Positions 44,655-53,700 of a DNA stretch of 64,000 nucleotides are shown one piece after another; positions within the stretch are counted from its first letter, which is position 1; each line of letters starts with the position of its first letter. A program made the translations under genes and the position numbers. This stretch comes from Flavobacterium inviolabile (GTDB lineage Bacteria; Bacteroidota; Bacteroidia; Flavobacteriales; Flavobacteriaceae). The stretch covers positions 2,356,001 through 2,420,000 of the forward strand of contig NZ_CP058278.1 in assembly GCF_013389455.1 (NCBI RefSeq), given 5' to 3'. Below the pieces are notes generated by a model. The model was not told the origin of the DNA and made no database searches. It saw only the letters and a program-made list of their open reading frames with translations.

Positions 44655-45473
44655 TTAGTTTGTTCTTGTATATCCTTTACCCAGTTTTTCGTTTATCAGT
44701 TTGTCGCGCTCTTTTTCGGCTTTTTGTACGGAATCCAATTCTTTTATATTTTTCTGTCCGGCAGTTCCTGTTTTTCCGTAGGTAATATTTAATGAGGCAC
44801 CATCCTGTACAACCTGCCAGAACTTATCGCTTTTAGCATCTTTATAGTGTAGTAATACCGCTTCGCCTTGTGCAACGTTTATTTCAGGCTTATAATATGA
44901 GGAAAGGTTCCATGCTGCCGACTCATAGATCATCTTTTCCCGAAGGTGGTGCAGGTATTCCACATCGGCAACTTCAAACTCCAGGGTGTACCGGTTCTTT
45001 TCAAGCTTCCTCTTGATAGGTTTTGATAGGATTACTTTGTTGGCAGCATCGATTACTTTCAAGGGTTCATTATCAAAGTGAACATAATACTGCCCATCCG
45101 ACATTCCGCTGCTTGAAACTTTCCTGCCATATTGCAACGCAAGTTCCTCGTTGTGTTTTTGCCAATAGTCACGGTCATTTCTTTTTTTTCCTTCTTCAGG
45201 GGTGATTTCAAGCTTCACACCGTTATTATACTGATGCATTAAATCATATTCCTCCTTTCGCGGATGTTCCGTAACCAGTTTTTTCCATTCCTCTTTAGGA
45301 ATCGGAAGTTTATTGAAATAAGGTCTTTCAATGTCCCCTGTTTCAAGCAGTATTTGCAAAGCAAAGTCTTTGGAACCGATATTGCTCCCCGCATCGGGGT
45401 GGTCTACGCGAACTTCGGCTATTACTTTGGTATCTTTTATGCTCTTTATTGTGATCGTGTATAGTGTTGCCAT
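44655..45473 (-). CDS. WGR-domain protein
   Basis: 272 residues. The C-terminal about 75 residues are a WGR domain: AVLLHYKDAKSDKFWQVV, GASLNITYGKTGTAGQ with the G-x-x-G turn, and a terminal helix KAEKERDKLINEKLGKGY. The N-terminal about 190 residues are alpha/beta and unrecognised (ITIKSIKDTKVIAEVRVDHPDAG; RYTLEFEVADVEYLHHLREKMI). WGR domains bind DNA breaks in PARPs and occur in bacterial stress and defence proteins. Cytosolic; first of a leftward run with the ankyrin gene. Confidence 0.85.
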   Translation of the reverse strand: MATLYTITIKSIKDTKVIAEVRVDHPDAGSNIGSKDFALQILLETGDIERPYFNKLPIPKEEWKKLVTEHPRKEEYDLMHQYNNGVKLEITPEEGKKRNDRDYWQKHNEELALQYGRKVSSSGMSDGQYYVHFDNEPLKVIDAANKVILSKPIKRKLEKNRYTLEFEVADVEYLHHLREKMIYESAAWNLSSYYKPEINVAQGEAVLLHYKDAKSDKFWQVVQDGASLNITYGKTGTAGQKNIKELDSVQKAEKERDKLINEKLGKGYTRTN

Positions 45474-45571
45474 TTTGTAATTATTTATATTGCTAAGGTA
45501 TAAAAAGAACCTGTCCTACAGTTTCTTAATGAAAGTTCGGCGGGAGTAAATGTATATTCGATTTTAAAAAA

Positions 45572-46225
45572 TTACATTTCGTCCATACGGCGTAAAAACG
45601 CCTCACGCTGTTCGTTTTCCAGTTTTTCGTAGGTATCGGCTTTCGCTTCGTCCTGCGGTACACCCTCACCATAGCGATACATCAGGCCAAGGGTTTCTGT
45701 AGCCCGTACATTTCCAAGCTGCGAAGCTTTATCGTACCAGTTTACCGCTTTTTCCATATCCTGTGGCATATTGTTTCCTGTGGCATAAAAAGTACCCATA
45801 TTGTAGCATGCCCTGTCGCTGCCAGCATTGGCCGCTTTCAGGTTCCAGTCTGTAGCTGTTTCTGAATCTATTTCGGTCCCGATGCCGGTGGCGTAATATA
45901 CGTACAGTTCAAACATAGCATCGGCGTTGCCCGATGCAGCGGCTTTTTGGTGGTAGTCCAGGGATAATGCATAATCCGAAGGCAGCCAGAATTCGCCATT
46001 GTAATACAGCAATCCCAGTTCGTACAGCGCAGGACTATAGCCTTTTTCGCCAAGTTTTTTATAAATGTCGACATATATCCCGAGGGTTTCCTCCCCAAAG
46101 AAAGGTGCCGATTTCATCGACTCAAAATAGTATTTTGTATCGCTAAATAGTTGTTCGCTGGTGTATTTGTCAAAAGCATCATTGCTGATTACCGCTTTCA
46201 GTTCGTCGTGATCAATACGTTCCAT
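45572..46225 (-). CDS. Sel1-repeat protein
   Basis: 217 residues from the ATG at 46225 (MERIDHDELKAVIS); an in-frame start at 46258 adds 11 residues without support. Sel1 (TPR-like) repeats of about 36 residues are evident: ALYELGLLYYNGEFWLPSDY, AMFELYVYYATGIGTEIDSE, ACYNMGTFYATGNNMPQDME, ATETLGLMYRYGEGVPQDEA. They form a superhelical protein-binding surface. No signal peptide. Often scaffolds in stress and envelope signalling. Confidence 0.88.
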   Translation of the reverse strand: MERIDHDELKAVISNDAFDKYTSEQLFSDTKYYFESMKSAPFFGEETLGIYVDIYKKLGEKGYSPALYELGLLYYNGEFWLPSDYALSLDYHQKAAASGNADAMFELYVYYATGIGTEIDSETATDWNLKAANAGSDRACYNMGTFYATGNNMPQDMEKAVNWYDKASQLGNVRATETLGLMYRYGEGVPQDEAKADTYEKLENEQREAFLRRMDEM

Positions 46226-46344
46226 GTTTTTTGATTTAGGTACTAATGTTATAAACATACAATTTTTTTCTCCATAGCGCTGCCTGATAATCGCCCGGGA
46301 AGGATAAGGCTTTGACTAATGATAGAACAGGAGATAATAAATGT

Positions 46345-46380
46345 AAAAAGCCCGGCAGGTAACCACCTTACGGGCTTTTT
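46345..46380. terminator. bidirectional terminator
   Basis: AAAAAGCCCG (46345-46354) pairs with CGGGCTTTTT (46371-46380); AGGT/ACCT inside the loop can extend the stem. Placed just after the stop of the minus-strand TPR gene at 46399, serving it in that direction. Confidence 0.85.
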
Positions 46381-46398
46381 AATTTTCTGTAAAAACGA

Positions 46399-47256
46399 TT
46401 ACTTTAACGCTTCGAAATTTTTCTGCAGTTTGTTGTATTCTTTTCTGTCCGATGGGGAAGCTACCAGTGCTTCAACCTTCGGAAGCTGTACTTCAGCATC
46501 TGCTTTACGCTTGTGGTAAACCAGGAAGTCACCGTAGTTCCAGTTGTTAAGGAAATAGGATTTAATAGCAATGCTTTCTTTGTAATTGGCGTCAGCATTG
46601 GTCAGGTCTTTATTCATAAGGTAGCATGAAGCCAGCTGGTCATGCAGGAACGCTTTGTCGGTATCATCCCATTGCTCGTTAAGTGCATTCTTATACACAT
46701 CGATAGCGTCTTGGTATTTGCCTTTCATAATAAGCTTTCCGGCATTATTGATATAAGGTGTTGTTCTGCTGCTGGTTTCAGGAAATGACGAATTGTCTGA
46801 AGAAGCAGAATCAGCCACGCCAATCTCTCCGTTAAAAACAGAATTCTTCAGGTAGTTAACCAGTTTTTGGTCAGAGTCGGTTTCATCAAAGAAATTCTGT
46901 AGCGGCTTGTAGTTCCCTTCGTTAAGCGGCACACTAACAAGAGTTGAATTGCTAAGCTTGTCATAAAGCGGATCGATAAGCTTATTGCCAGAAATATTCA
47001 TTTCGGCAAATATTTTTCTCAACAAATCCAGTACCGCGATAAGGTGGGCTTTTTGCTCGGCATTTACCTGATCGTTAAAGGGAATTACAAATGCTTCTCC
47101 CAAAGTCCTTAAGGCAGCATTGATTTCGCCCGCATCAAGTTTTTCCTTTGCTTCAATCAGTTTTTCCGGTGCTTTCTTCATGTTCTTTTTTGCAGAAAAT
47201 AGCGAATAAATAATGAAGAGTGCGACGGCACCTCCTCCGATGTAAAAATAATTCAT
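46399..47256 (-). CDS. membrane-anchored TPR protein
   Basis: 285 residues with one N-terminal transmembrane helix (MNYFYIGGGAVALFIIYSLF) followed by a basic stretch, implying a cytosolic C-terminal domain. Helical repeats of TPR type appear at about 30-60 and 190-265 (AGKLIMKGKYQDAIDVYKNAL; LASCYLMNKDLTNADANYKESIAI). A Ser/Thr-rich linker lies between. Its own housekeeping promoter is visible at 47329-47358. Confidence 0.8.
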   Translation of the reverse strand: MNYFYIGGGAVALFIIYSLFSAKKNMKKAPEKLIEAKEKLDAGEINAALRTLGEAFVIPFNDQVNAEQKAHLIAVLDLLRKIFAEMNISGNKLIDPLYDKLSNSTLVSVPLNEGNYKPLQNFFDETDSDQKLVNYLKNSVFNGEIGVADSASSDNSSFPETSSRTTPYINNAGKLIMKGKYQDAIDVYKNALNEQWDDTDKAFLHDQLASCYLMNKDLTNADANYKESIAIKSYFLNNWNYGDFLVYHKRKADAEVQLPKVEALVASPSDRKEYNKLQKNFEALK

Positions 47257-47328
47257 AATTTTTGGATTTAAGTCAGATGGTTAATTAGATGGTTCTTAAA
47301 CGTCATCAGGTTAAAACGATGAACCTCA

Positions 47329-47358
47329 CAAAAATAGAATTATTATTTATATAACCAA
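47329..47358 (-). promoter_or_regulatory. promoter of the TPR gene
   Basis: On the minus strand TTG (47358-47356), a 19-nt spacer and TATTTTTG (47336-47329) match TTG-N19-TAnnTTTG exactly. The leader would be about 65 nt to the ATG at 47256. Confidence 0.7.
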
Positions 47359-47369
47359 ATGCTTACAAA

Positions 47370-48042
47370 AAAAATCATAAAAATTTCACATTAAGGAAAG
47401 GTTTAAAGAAACAGGCAGGAAAAAAGCCTTCACCGGGTTCTTTGGGTGTACTTTCGGGATAAGCGGTGCCAAAGGAAAATACCCGACCAGCAGAAAACGC
47501 ACGTTAGTCTTGTATATCAGCTAGTTTACGTTTTGTAAAACAAATTTTACCTGACAAAGAGATTAAAGAGTCTTTGCCATATCAAAATAACGATCTAAAA
47601 AATAAACCGAAAAAGGCGGTATTAAACTAAACCGGATTGAATCGATTATTTCATACCAATACCTGGATACAACGAAACCAAAAACGGATATATCCGCTGG
47701 ATTGGTTTCTGGATTTGCTGCGGTTATAGTTAGAACCGATTTGCTCACAGCGGGGTACCAAAAAAAGCTTCTCTTTTTCTTCTTCTTTTTTCTTTTGTCG
47801 TCTTATACTTGTGTGCACATAAAACCAGAAAAGCTGTGTATAAATCAAATATTAATGGAGTATCCAATAGAGAGGAAAAAAATAAAAATGAGGTTTGTAT
47901 AGGTTAATATGAAAAGTCATTATATTATTCCAGTGGGATCAGACTAACAGACCCTCTAAACGTATAAAACCCTGCAATCGCAAGATTAGCAGGGTTTTTG
48001 TTTTAGGGAATTACCAAAATTCGTGCGTCTGATTTTTTAATT
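47370..48042. other. intergenic region, probably decayed
   Basis: About 670 bp between the TPR promoter and the DUF5694-like gene. Frames are short and share no motif with known families. The only clear element is the hairpin at 47967-47997. The stretch near 47420-47600 has mixed composition unlike its neighbours and may be relic mobile DNA. Confidence 0.4.
47967..47999. terminator. intrinsic terminator
   Basis: 9-bp stem 47967-47975 (AAACCCTGC) with 47989-47997 (GCAGGGTTT), 13-nt loop, followed by TT and TTTTAGGG; the A run on the other side makes it usable for the minus-strand gene ending at 48043. Confidence 0.75.
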
Positions 48043-48891
48043 TCAATTCAGGATTTTTGTTAAATCAACGAACTCAAAGTTTTTATCAACCTCAAAGAAA
48101 TTTCTAAATATGGCAGCGTGTCCACTACCAACCAAAATAAAAATACTTTTTGTATCAGGCTTTATTTGATTTTGAATATTGGAATACATAATTAAATTTC
48201 GTTTATACCAATCGGTAACAAGATTTGAACCGAAATAATCTTTATCTATCATTATTTTGTTAGCAAATGAAATATAGAAGCCAATATTATTATCCAATTT
48301 TGATTTTTCATTTATACATAGAAAAATATTGCTCAAATTATTTTTTTTCAAGCAATCATCAGATAAAGACATTTTTATTTCATTAAATTTCTTTTCTAAG
48401 CCAGGATTGGCATTTACTTCTTTTAACAAAATGTCAAATCTCATTTCTATTAAACTATCAATAGGATACAATTCCTGATGTTTTAATTTTTTTGCTAACC
48501 GAAATCCTAATTGAAAAGTTTCGCCTTCAGTATAAAATCTTTTCAATCGTTCTTTTTTTATGGTATCTGTAAACTTATTAAATTGATTTTTTAGGTACAA
48601 TTGGTAATTTGAATTCAGTTCTTTCTTCTTATTGAAATTGCTTTCTACAAATATTTGATCAGGTTTATAAACGGATCCATTAATTTTGTTAACTATTTCA
48701 TCTAAATCTTTTTGATTTTCTTTAGATAAGATATTTCTGTCCTCTGATTTAATCATATCATTTCCAGGATTATTAAAATGATAAGTTCCTAATAAAATAA
48801 CCTTTACTTTTTCTTGAGCCGAAGTAAATGAAATTTGAAAAAGGAATAGAAAGAAGGCCAGGGTAATTTTACTAAAGTTCTGTTTTTTCAT
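48043..48891 (-). CDS. DUF5694-like secreted protein (TraB/Tiki-like)
   Basis: 282 residues with a signal peptide (ending SFTSAQ). KVILLGTYHFNNPGNDM near the N terminus and FILVGSGHAAIFRNFF at the C terminus match DUF5694, a family distantly related to TraB/PrgY/Tiki-type proteins with an early GxxHxxN-like and a late G-S-G-H pattern. Probably periplasmic or surface-located. Biochemical activity not established. No partner gene is near. Confidence 0.8.
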   Translation of the reverse strand: MKKQNFSKITLAFFLFLFQISFTSAQEKVKVILLGTYHFNNPGNDMIKSEDRNILSKENQKDLDEIVNKINGSVYKPDQIFVESNFNKKKELNSNYQLYLKNQFNKFTDTIKKERLKRFYTEGETFQLGFRLAKKLKHQELYPIDSLIEMRFDILLKEVNANPGLEKKFNEIKMSLSDDCLKKNNLSNIFLCINEKSKLDNNIGFYISFANKIMIDKDYFGSNLVTDWYKRNLIMYSNIQNQIKPDTKSIFILVGSGHAAIFRNFFEVDKNFEFVDLTKILN

Positions 48892-48920
48892 ACGTTTAAT
48901 TTGAGTTCACTAATAATTTG

Positions 48921-48928
48921 CAAAACTA
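48921..48928 (-). promoter_or_regulatory. putative -7 element for DUF5694-like gene
   Basis: On the minus strand TAGTTTTG fits TAnnTTTG, 30 nt before the ATG at 48891. No clear TTG at -33. Confidence 0.45.
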
Positions 48929-48982
48929 TGTAATCGTTTGTTATTTTATTAAAAAATAACTTACTTTTTCAAAAGTAAACAG

Positions 48983-49085
48983 TTAAATAGAAATAACGAT
49001 TTTACCAACCATGTCCCTTTTTTCTATCCTTTTATATGCTTCTCTTACCTCATCTATTCACAAGCTAAAGTTTACGATGATTGTG
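48983..49085 (-). pseudogene. C-terminal remnant of a zinc-type dehydrogenase/quinone oxidoreductase
   Basis: On the minus strand the last about 30 codons read VNFSL, a TGA stop, then IDEVREAYKRIEKRDMVGKIV and a final stop at 48983. This is the conserved C terminus of medium-chain alcohol dehydrogenase/quinone oxidoreductases (SLDEVxEAYxxLExRxxxGKIVI). The in-frame stop and missing upstream coding sequence show it is a relic. Confidence 0.6.
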
Positions 49086-49190
49086 GTAACAGTCAAATAA
49101 TAAATATTGATAAGGTAAAAGCTAAATTATGGCGAATTTACCATAATTAAAAAAGTCATATCGGCTAAATGTTGGCTGGATTTTTTATAA

Positions 49191-49231
49191 AAAAACGCAA
49201 CCCCTATATTATATAAGGATTGCGCTTTTTT
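49191..49231. terminator. imperfect hairpin terminator
   Basis: GCAA and CCTATAT (49197-49209) pair with ATATAAGG and TTGC (49211-49223) with bulges, flanked by A and T runs. Confidence 0.55.
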
Positions 49232-49300
49232 GATGTGGACTTGATGGGATTACAATCGAACACCTAATTCCTATATTAATGTTCATAGATAAGCTTGAAA

Positions 49301-49333
49301 AAAAGCCTTGAATTCCTTTAAATAAAGGCTTTT
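49301..49333. terminator. bidirectional hairpin terminator
   Basis: 9-bp stem 49301-49309 (AAAAGCCTT) pairs with 49325-49333 (AAGGCTTTT). Confidence 0.65.
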
Positions 49334-49878
49334 GTAATTTTGATCTTTTATAAAAGTCTTAGTTATCTTTTTCGGTTTTTACTTTTTTTTCAAAATACTT
49401 ACTTTTTTTTGTTTAAAAATGCACAAATGATCGGATCAAGGTGTTCGACAGTTGAACACAAGGTAGAAAGTAATAATTTTCAAATGTTACCTATTAAATA
49501 CAATTGTTACAATATATTATTTAAGCAAGGGTCACCTAATAGGTTAGAAACTTTTCTAAACTCTGTTAAGTGTTTTTAATTTGCGAAGTTGATTTCCGAG
49601 CTCTTACACAACTAGTGTATCTCCTTAAATGTTAATTTTTTTTGTACTTATCTGTAAAACAGGTGTTTATACTGTTTTTTTGTTTTTATTAAAAACGTTA
49701 CTTTATTGCTTTCAAGCAAGTTAACTTAATAAGAACATATGCAGGCTTTTGATTAGCCTTACATTTTATTGCTTAATACAAATCTTTTTTATTTCAAACG
49801 AATTAAATTAAAAAGATTTTCTCATAAGTTGTGTAAAAAAACTAATTAATAACATTAGATTAATTTAAACAGACTCTC

Positions 49879-50679
49879 ATGAAAATTTCCCTCTCCATCT
49901 CGCTTCTTGTGCTATCGGGCCAATTTGCCTTTGGTCAAACCGTGGCTTTCAACAAAAGCGCATATTCAACAGGCGAAAACATTAAGGCCTTAGTAACTGG
50001 TGACCTTTTAGGGATAGAAAGCGACATCAAAAAAAGCTCATATTCTGCAAGTGCCGGTAATCTTGATCTTGGTAGCAGCCAAACCCCGGGCTTTAGCCGG
50101 GTGGACTTTAAGTTTAAGAACAACATTACAAAAAGTTATCTTTTAGGTATCCTGCCACCAGCAACTCCTGCAACAGAATCTTATGTGCTAGAAGTTACAA
50201 ATCCCGCGGCATCGATCCAAGGAAATACAATCACAAAAATGTTTGACTACTTCCACATCGAGAAAAACAACCTTTTAGATGTAAGCCAGCGATCTGTCAA
50301 AAAATTTGGGACCGAAAACGCAGTAGGACTAATCCTTAACGCTAGCTTCTGTATCACAACTGTATCAGGACAGCCAGCAGTCTTTGTAATATGCAGATCG
50401 CTTTCAGTATCAAACCTTAAAAAACTTGGACTTGAAATGATGAAAGGATATCTTGTTGACATGAAAGACAAGCAATATCTCTCAGAAAAAGAGTATAATA
50501 TCTTAATTGCTGCATTTGCACTGGGCCAGATCGGCGCCATCGTTAACAACAACTGTAGTCTCTTATTCAAATCACTAAAGGCACTTTCAGAAAGCCCCGA
50601 TCTTAAGATTGCCATCGGATATTTCGAGCAGCTGTGCAAGACAACAGTGGTAATTTTGGAAAAGGTCAAAATCCCATAA
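49879..50679 (+). CDS. secreted protein, first of three-gene operon
   Basis: 266 residues with a signal peptide (MKISLSISLLVLSGQFAFGQ). An N-terminal beta-sandwich-like domain (about 22-120: AFNKSAYSTGENIKALV; SYLLGILPPATPATESYVLEVTN) precedes a helical domain (about 125-266: VGLILNASFCITTVSG; AFALGQIGAIVNNNCSLLFKSLKAL). No family recognised. Helices are amphipathic/hydrophobic, so membrane interaction is possible. The gene ends 64 bp before the large protein gene. Confidence 0.7.
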   Translation: MKISLSISLLVLSGQFAFGQTVAFNKSAYSTGENIKALVTGDLLGIESDIKKSSYSASAGNLDLGSSQTPGFSRVDFKFKNNITKSYLLGILPPATPATESYVLEVTNPAASIQGNTITKMFDYFHIEKNNLLDVSQRSVKKFGTENAVGLILNASFCITTVSGQPAVFVICRSLSVSNLKKLGLEMMKGYLVDMKDKQYLSEKEYNILIAAFALGQIGAIVNNNCSLLFKSLKALSESPDLKIAIGYFEQLCKTTVVILEKVKIP

Positions 50680-50743
50680 TCACATTCTGGCGTTCCTAAC
50701 ATCGCAAAATAAATGATTGTTTTTTCAAAAAACTTAAAGGACA

Positions 50744-53700
50744 ATGATAAAGAACTTAAAACTTATGATCGCATTTTTAATGCTATCATCTCAGCTCATG
50801 GCACAGATTGCCAAAACCGGAAGACTGGAAAACGGATTGATTTTTTATTCTCCAATGGACGACAGTAGCTCGCCCACAGTAACGCTAAAAAGAATAGTCT
50901 TTTCACAGGATGAAAAAAAGCCACCGATATTCTCAAGCGGAAATCTAAACTACCCCAGTGACAAGGGACTGATAGTCGGAAGTGAAGCGCAATCATTTAT
51001 CAACCTGCTTGATTTTGCAGAAGAGCAGGAGAAACGGAATCTCGTGTTCTGGTTCAAGATTGATGAGACCAAACCAGACTCGACCAAAATAAATGAAAAA
51101 TTCAGAAATCTAGAATGTTATTTCTCATTAGATAAATCTCTCGCCATCCATACAGCAGAAACCAATGGAAAGCTGTCCTTGATAATGGAAAAACGAATTG
51201 ACTCTGCCAAGGTAGAAAGAACAAACTTGGCAGCTTTAGAAACCGGTAGATGGTATATGCTCTCCTTGCCATTGAGCTATGTCGATAAAAACTACCAGAT
51301 CAAGATGTTTTCATTCAAAGATGCAAACTTTTCAGAAGATGCACTTAAGAATGTAAATGCTTTTTCCACTTTGCTTAAAGCCCTGCCAAGCATCCCACAG
51401 CTTTTTTTAAACTTGAGCGCTGCCAAAGGCTCTTCTATCTCCATCAACGACCTAAGATTCTATGATCGCATCCTAGAAGAAATTGACTATCGACGCTTGG
51501 CCAGTTATACTACGGACAATTACTTAGAGATAGCCAAATACGAACTGGCTTATACGTATAAAAAACTAGCGGATGAATACTTTATCGCTAATAACCTGGA
51601 GCAGGCTAAAATCAATTATGGAAAAGCCTGGGAAATGTTCGACGGGAAGCCATTGAAAACAATCATTCTGGAAAATCTTCAAGAAATCAATCCAATATAT
51701 GAAACCTATTATAAACTCTTAGAGAAGGATATTCAGTATAGGCAGTCGCTTATCCAACAAGGATACTCTTTCTGGGGGCAGGATTTTTCAAGCAAACCTT
51801 TATTCCCTGTCAATGAACTTAGGGACTTCAAAAAGACATTTGAAAATTTTCAGAAGACGTACAGCAGTATAGAAACATCTCTAGATAAGATATACGGACT
51901 GAATGAGCAGCAAATGAAGGAAAATATCTCAAAACTTACCAAGACCTATGAGGCAGATATCGCCACGACACAAGCACTTGAGAAAAATTATAAAATAGAT
52001 TTTTATCAGGATCAGGAAAAATCCATAACCGGCAGGATGTCAGCAATCAGCTTCCGGAACAAACAGATAGAAAATGAGGTAAAGAGCAAAAATAAGGAAC
52101 TTGATGCCAATGAGTCTAAAATAACCAGTGCAGTAACCTCAATGATTACTCAATCTGTAACTGGGGTTCCCATTGATCCCAGTAATAGTGTTGGCAACAA
52201 CCTAAAAGTACTAGGGACTACATTAATCAGCGCTAATCCCGAGCTGAGGAATTCTCTTTTGGGGAGCCAAAACGACCTTGTAAATCTGACAAACGTGTCC
52301 ATAGACTATTACAATAAGTCCAAACAGGCAATTAAGGCTGTACAAGATGCGGTAAAAGGAGACCTTTCTACTGACAACTTGCTCTCTATTGGTAATACAA
52401 TGGCTGATCTGGAAATCATTCCACAAAGCGACTGGAAAAATTTGCAGGATAAATATCAGAAGGTGAAAGGCAATATAGCGCAGGTCAAAAACCTTGAAAA
52501 CGATGCCAAGAAACTAATCCAACTTGCAAATTTTGAAAAAAAACCAAATTTGAACAACATCTCGCAGTTCATGGAATGGGCTTCAAACACAGACTATTTT
52601 CCCGAAGGAAGAAGGTATAGCGGATTGTATACACAGGTCAGCGAGAATCTGAGAAGAAAAAAATACGAATCATTTTTTGATCTTGGCGGAAGCCTTCTGC
52701 TCAAATCTGAGGCCGCATCTGAATTCAAAGCTAACATCAGTAACATGAAAACGAAATACGATAAGATGAAGCCTATTGTCTCGATTATAGAGCAAATAGA
52801 AAAAGATTCCTTAAAGGTCATTACCTCATCTCTGGCAGACGTACTGCTAAATAAGGATTTCTGGCCAGAGATCAAAGACTTTAAGATCCAGCGGTTTTTA
52901 ATGACAGCAATCAGTAACTGCCTTGCCGTTTCAGAGGATATGGAAATCAGGAGAAAGCTAATGGATGCACTCCTGAAAAAGACGCCGGATATCTGCCTCA
53001 ATTTCATTCCACCAAAAGCCAAGGAAGATATCAAACTGCTCCACGATATCCGTGATGATACTGCTCTTATAGCAGAGCTCAAGCAGGCATCTATCACAGT
53101 AGATGCCGAGCAAAAATTTATGAGTATCAGGTCTGGAGCAGTAGAGATCTTCAGTATCAGAAGAGATTCGATTCTGGTAGGTGATAAAACTTTTGTTTTT
53201 GTTTTTAACGGTCTAGAGACACGAAGCTTTGATCATTTAACGGTCCTAAATAACCTCTTGAGCGAGAAATCGTTAAGAGAGGGTATTTTTAAAAGCTTGG
53301 GCACAGCAGAATGGTACAACTTTCTTGGTCCCAAGAATATTTCCAATCCGGAGCTCATTTATGATCGTGTCCTTAAAAATCTCGAAGGTAGAAAGGCAAA
53401 GCCAACGATAATCGCAATAAAAGAAGATGGATTCCAGGCTTACCTCGGCGCCAATGTATTCCAGTCTTACCAAGAAGATAAAACAATCCACAAAGATATA
53501 CCTCCGCTTGATCCTGTAGAGTTCTACAGTGCAGAAAATACTAGTGATGCCAGCGGGGCAGCTGCAAGGGCGGCGGCGGCGAGCGCTATCGATATGGCTT
53601 TCCCGGGATACGGAACAGTAGCAAACAAAGCATTAGAGATTGCCGGTAACATTCTAGATAGCTATGACTTGATCGATCAGCTCAAAGAACTCTATAATGA

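Larger units (their letters stand above)
49086..49878. other. intergenic region with two terminators and tRNA-like fragment
   Basis: About 790 bp of low-complexity AT-rich DNA ahead of the secreted three-gene operon. It holds two hairpins (49191-49231 and 49301-49333). Between them, 49233-49270 read on the minus strand resembles a degenerate tRNA 3' half (GTTCGATT, then ATCCC and a TCAAGTCCAC end). No intact gene or clear promoter was found. The pattern suits an insertion scar. Confidence 0.4.

Noticed and set aside
47563..47748. 61-codon minus-strand frame in the 47.4-48.0 kb gap
   Set aside because: No similarity to any recognisable family, no start context and no neighbours in the same direction.
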